A model generated the notes under the pieces. The model ran no database searches. It was not told the origin of the DNA and saw nothing but the letters and a program-made list of their open reading frames with translations. This document shows positions 62,800 to 64,000 of a DNA stretch of 64,000 nt, piece by piece. Location of the stretch: contig NZ_CP071869.1 of NCBI RefSeq assembly GCF_017569185.1, positions 1,602,001 through 1,666,000 on the forward strand. Reading direction: 5' to 3'. This DNA comes from Polaribacter cellanae. Lineage in GTDB: Bacteria > Bacteroidota > Bacteroidia > Flavobacteriales > Flavobacteriaceae. How positions within the stretch are numbered: position 1 is the stretch's first letter; each line of letters opens with the position of its first letter. A program made the position numbers and the translations under genes.

Positions 62800-63642
62800 T
62801 TAGTTTAAAATTTTTTCAATATTTGCTGCTGCTACTTTTTGTAATTCATAAAAATCTATATTAAATTCAGTTAAGAAGTATTCTACCACAAATGCTTCTT
62901 TTTTCCTTAAATCTTTCTTAGCTTTAGCGCTAGTTATATTGTTTATTATTTTGTCATAACCAGTTTTATCACTTGATAACATAGTTTTTACCATTTCTGC
63001 AAAATCTTCAAAAGGATTAGCTCTTGCATAACTCGTAATATACCCTAATTCTCTTGATTTTTTAATAGACTCATTAAACCATTGTGCAGTGTAGTTACCT
63101 GGTGTAATTTGCCCATAATTTGGCTCGTCAAAAGGTACGGTTTGATTTAAGATGTGGGTATATTCATGTTGTATTGTAGATATAAAACGAGTTAAACTAG
63201 CTCTATTTTTAAAATCTACTAAATCTACGCTAAAGAATACAATTTTTTTACCACCCTCAGCAAGACCTAATGTTATTGTTCCTGAAGGGTTTAAGTTTAT
63301 ACCTCCTATCAAAACAATATTTCTAGGAGCAATTTTTTTGATAAAATCTTTTCCTCCAACTTTCGTATAAGTATCTACCCATATTGTTTTAATTGCTTCC
63401 ATTGCTGGTTTAACATTATCAATTAAAGGAGGAAATAAATAACGGCTTTGGTCTACCTCATCATCATCCCAAGAATAACGAACATCTATATTGTAAGGTG
63501 TTGTAAATTCTTTTCTTAACCAAGCATCTAATTCAGATAATTTTGGTGTACTAACATCTAAATCACTTTCAGTGATTTTATCTTCTAATTTACATGAAGA
63601 TATGGCAACAAGTGCAATAAGTAATAATATATATTTTTTCAT
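62800..63642 (-). CDS. putative zinc-binding metallopeptidase lipoprotein (Mx1-like)
   Basis: 280 residues with lipobox ISSC (Cys17). The gluzincin-like HEYTH motif (His159, Glu160, His163) and a downstream DFAEMV acidic segment give a likely zinc site. The family is encoded with SusC/SusD pairs in Bacteroidetes and is thought to process protein or glycoprotein on the surface. It lies 17 bases after the SusD gene and five before DUF4302. Confidence 0.88.
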   Translation of the reverse strand: MKKYILLLIALVAISSCKLEDKITESDLDVSTPKLSELDAWLRKEFTTPYNIDVRYSWDDDEVDQSRYLFPPLIDNVKPAMEAIKTIWVDTYTKVGGKDFIKKIAPRNIVLIGGINLNPSGTITLGLAEGGKKIVFFSVDLVDFKNRASLTRFISTIQHEYTHILNQTVPFDEPNYGQITPGNYTAQWFNESIKKSRELGYITSYARANPFEDFAEMVKTMLSSDKTGYDKIINNITSAKAKKDLRKKEAFVVEYFLTEFNIDFYELQKVAAANIEKILN

Positions 63643-63659
63643 ATTTAAGTAATTTTAAT

Positions 63660-64000
63660 TTATCTAGGATTATCTACTATTCCGAAATTAAGTGCATTTT
63701 TTGGAATTTTTAAAAGTCTTCTTTTATCTCCTTTAACAAGTACATTAGGGTCTCCTAAGATACTGAGTTTACGAGAAACTTCTAAGTCGAATCTTTTAAC
63801 ATCGAACCAACGTAAACCTTGATGATATGATTCTCTTCTTTTTAGTTCTGCAATAAATTTTACAAAGGAGGTTTGTTTATCATTTAATGTGTAAAAAGGT
63901 GTATATTCTTTTGGAACGACAGGGTATTGTGCTACAACCATATCTTCTGTAAGTATATCTGTTGTAGCGTTGTAAGAAAGTGTTTTTTTAGACAGAAAAA
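63660..64000 (-). CDS. RagB/SusD family nutrient-binding lipoprotein, C-terminal part (cut by window edge)
   Basis: About 113 residues, continuing beyond the right edge; the internal ATG at 63941 is not the start because LSYNATTDILTED precedes it in frame. ELKRRESYHQGLRWFDVKRF is the SusD C-terminal signature (usually ...GLRYYDIKR). SusD proteins bind glycans or peptides above the SusC TonB transporter. The susC gene should lie just outside. It heads the visible operon with the metallopeptidase and DUF4302. Confidence 0.9.
   Translation of the reverse strand, partial: FLSKKTLSYNATTDILTEDMVVAQYPVVPKEYTPFYTLNDKQTSFVKFIAELKRRESYHQGLRWFDVKRFDLEVSRKLSILGDPNVLVKGDKRRLLKIPKNALNFGIVDNPR

Noticed and set aside
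61530..64000. A complete polysaccharide utilisation locus
   Set aside because: No glycoside hydrolase or SusC is visible; the genes present fit a peptide/protein uptake cluster cut by the window edge.

Overview
The window reads as chromosomal DNA from an AT-rich marine member of the Flavobacteriaceae, close to Polaribacter or Tenacibaculum (genus is inference). The grounds are direct: Bacteroidetes-type TAnnTTTG promoter boxes just ahead of many starts with few Shine-Dalgarno sites; a T9SS type-B (CHU_C) secreted lectin; SusD, DUF4302, DUF5689, DUF3098, GSCFA and HopJ families; many lipobox lipoproteins; and the ftsX-DUF3098-uppP-truB gene order.

Layout. 1-7 kb: 5' end of aspS, cupin, Fic, rsmI, HopJ, a frameshifted AAA ATPase behind three evenly spaced palindromes, a decayed flavin disulfide reductase, and an M28 peptidase lipoprotein. 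7-17 kb: AhpD-like protein, T9SS lectin, OsmC, recJ, initiator tRNA, era, an IS transposase with a broken start, a membrane protein and der. 17-25.6 kb: a GAF-like protein convergent with an HD-Pycsar-effector (PycTM) fusion, then msrB, msrA with a severed glutaredoxin tail, SelO, XdhC and a MobA-like transferase. 25.6-37.8 kb: a giant lipoprotein (phosphoesterase, kinase-like region, Omp85 barrel), DUF423, a beta-propeller lipoprotein, TPM/TPM/LemA, MerR, M23 peptidase, alaS and GSCFA. 37.8-48.4 kb: LuxR remnant, rhodanese and aromatic amino acid hydroxylase, gpmI, thioredoxin-like, HAD, map, a GxxExxY gene bracketed by 39-bp inverted repeats, a methyltransferase, a TPR lipoprotein-like protein and ApbE. 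48.4-64 kb: OmpA lipoprotein, a MITE-like element, truB-uppP-DUF3098-ftsX, methylmalonyl-CoA epimerase, a TonB receptor/DUF5689/exported nuclease locus, rng, a 30-residue mS38-like protein, HU, and the start of a SusD/metallopeptidase/DUF4302 nutrient-uptake cluster running off the right edge.

Most genes are housekeeping: translation (aspS, alaS, rsmI, era, der, truB, map, tRNA), envelope (uppP, ftsX, M23, OmpA), redox repair (msrA/B, OsmC) and uptake of polymers. The items most worth a second look are the HD-PycTM fusion, the repeat-split msrA-glutaredoxin gene, the 32-bp phased operators before the AAA ATPase, the GxxExxY cassette, the receptor/OB-fold/nuclease locus and the 1231-residue three-part surface protein. 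No CRISPR array, rRNA, prophage or complete defence island is visible.
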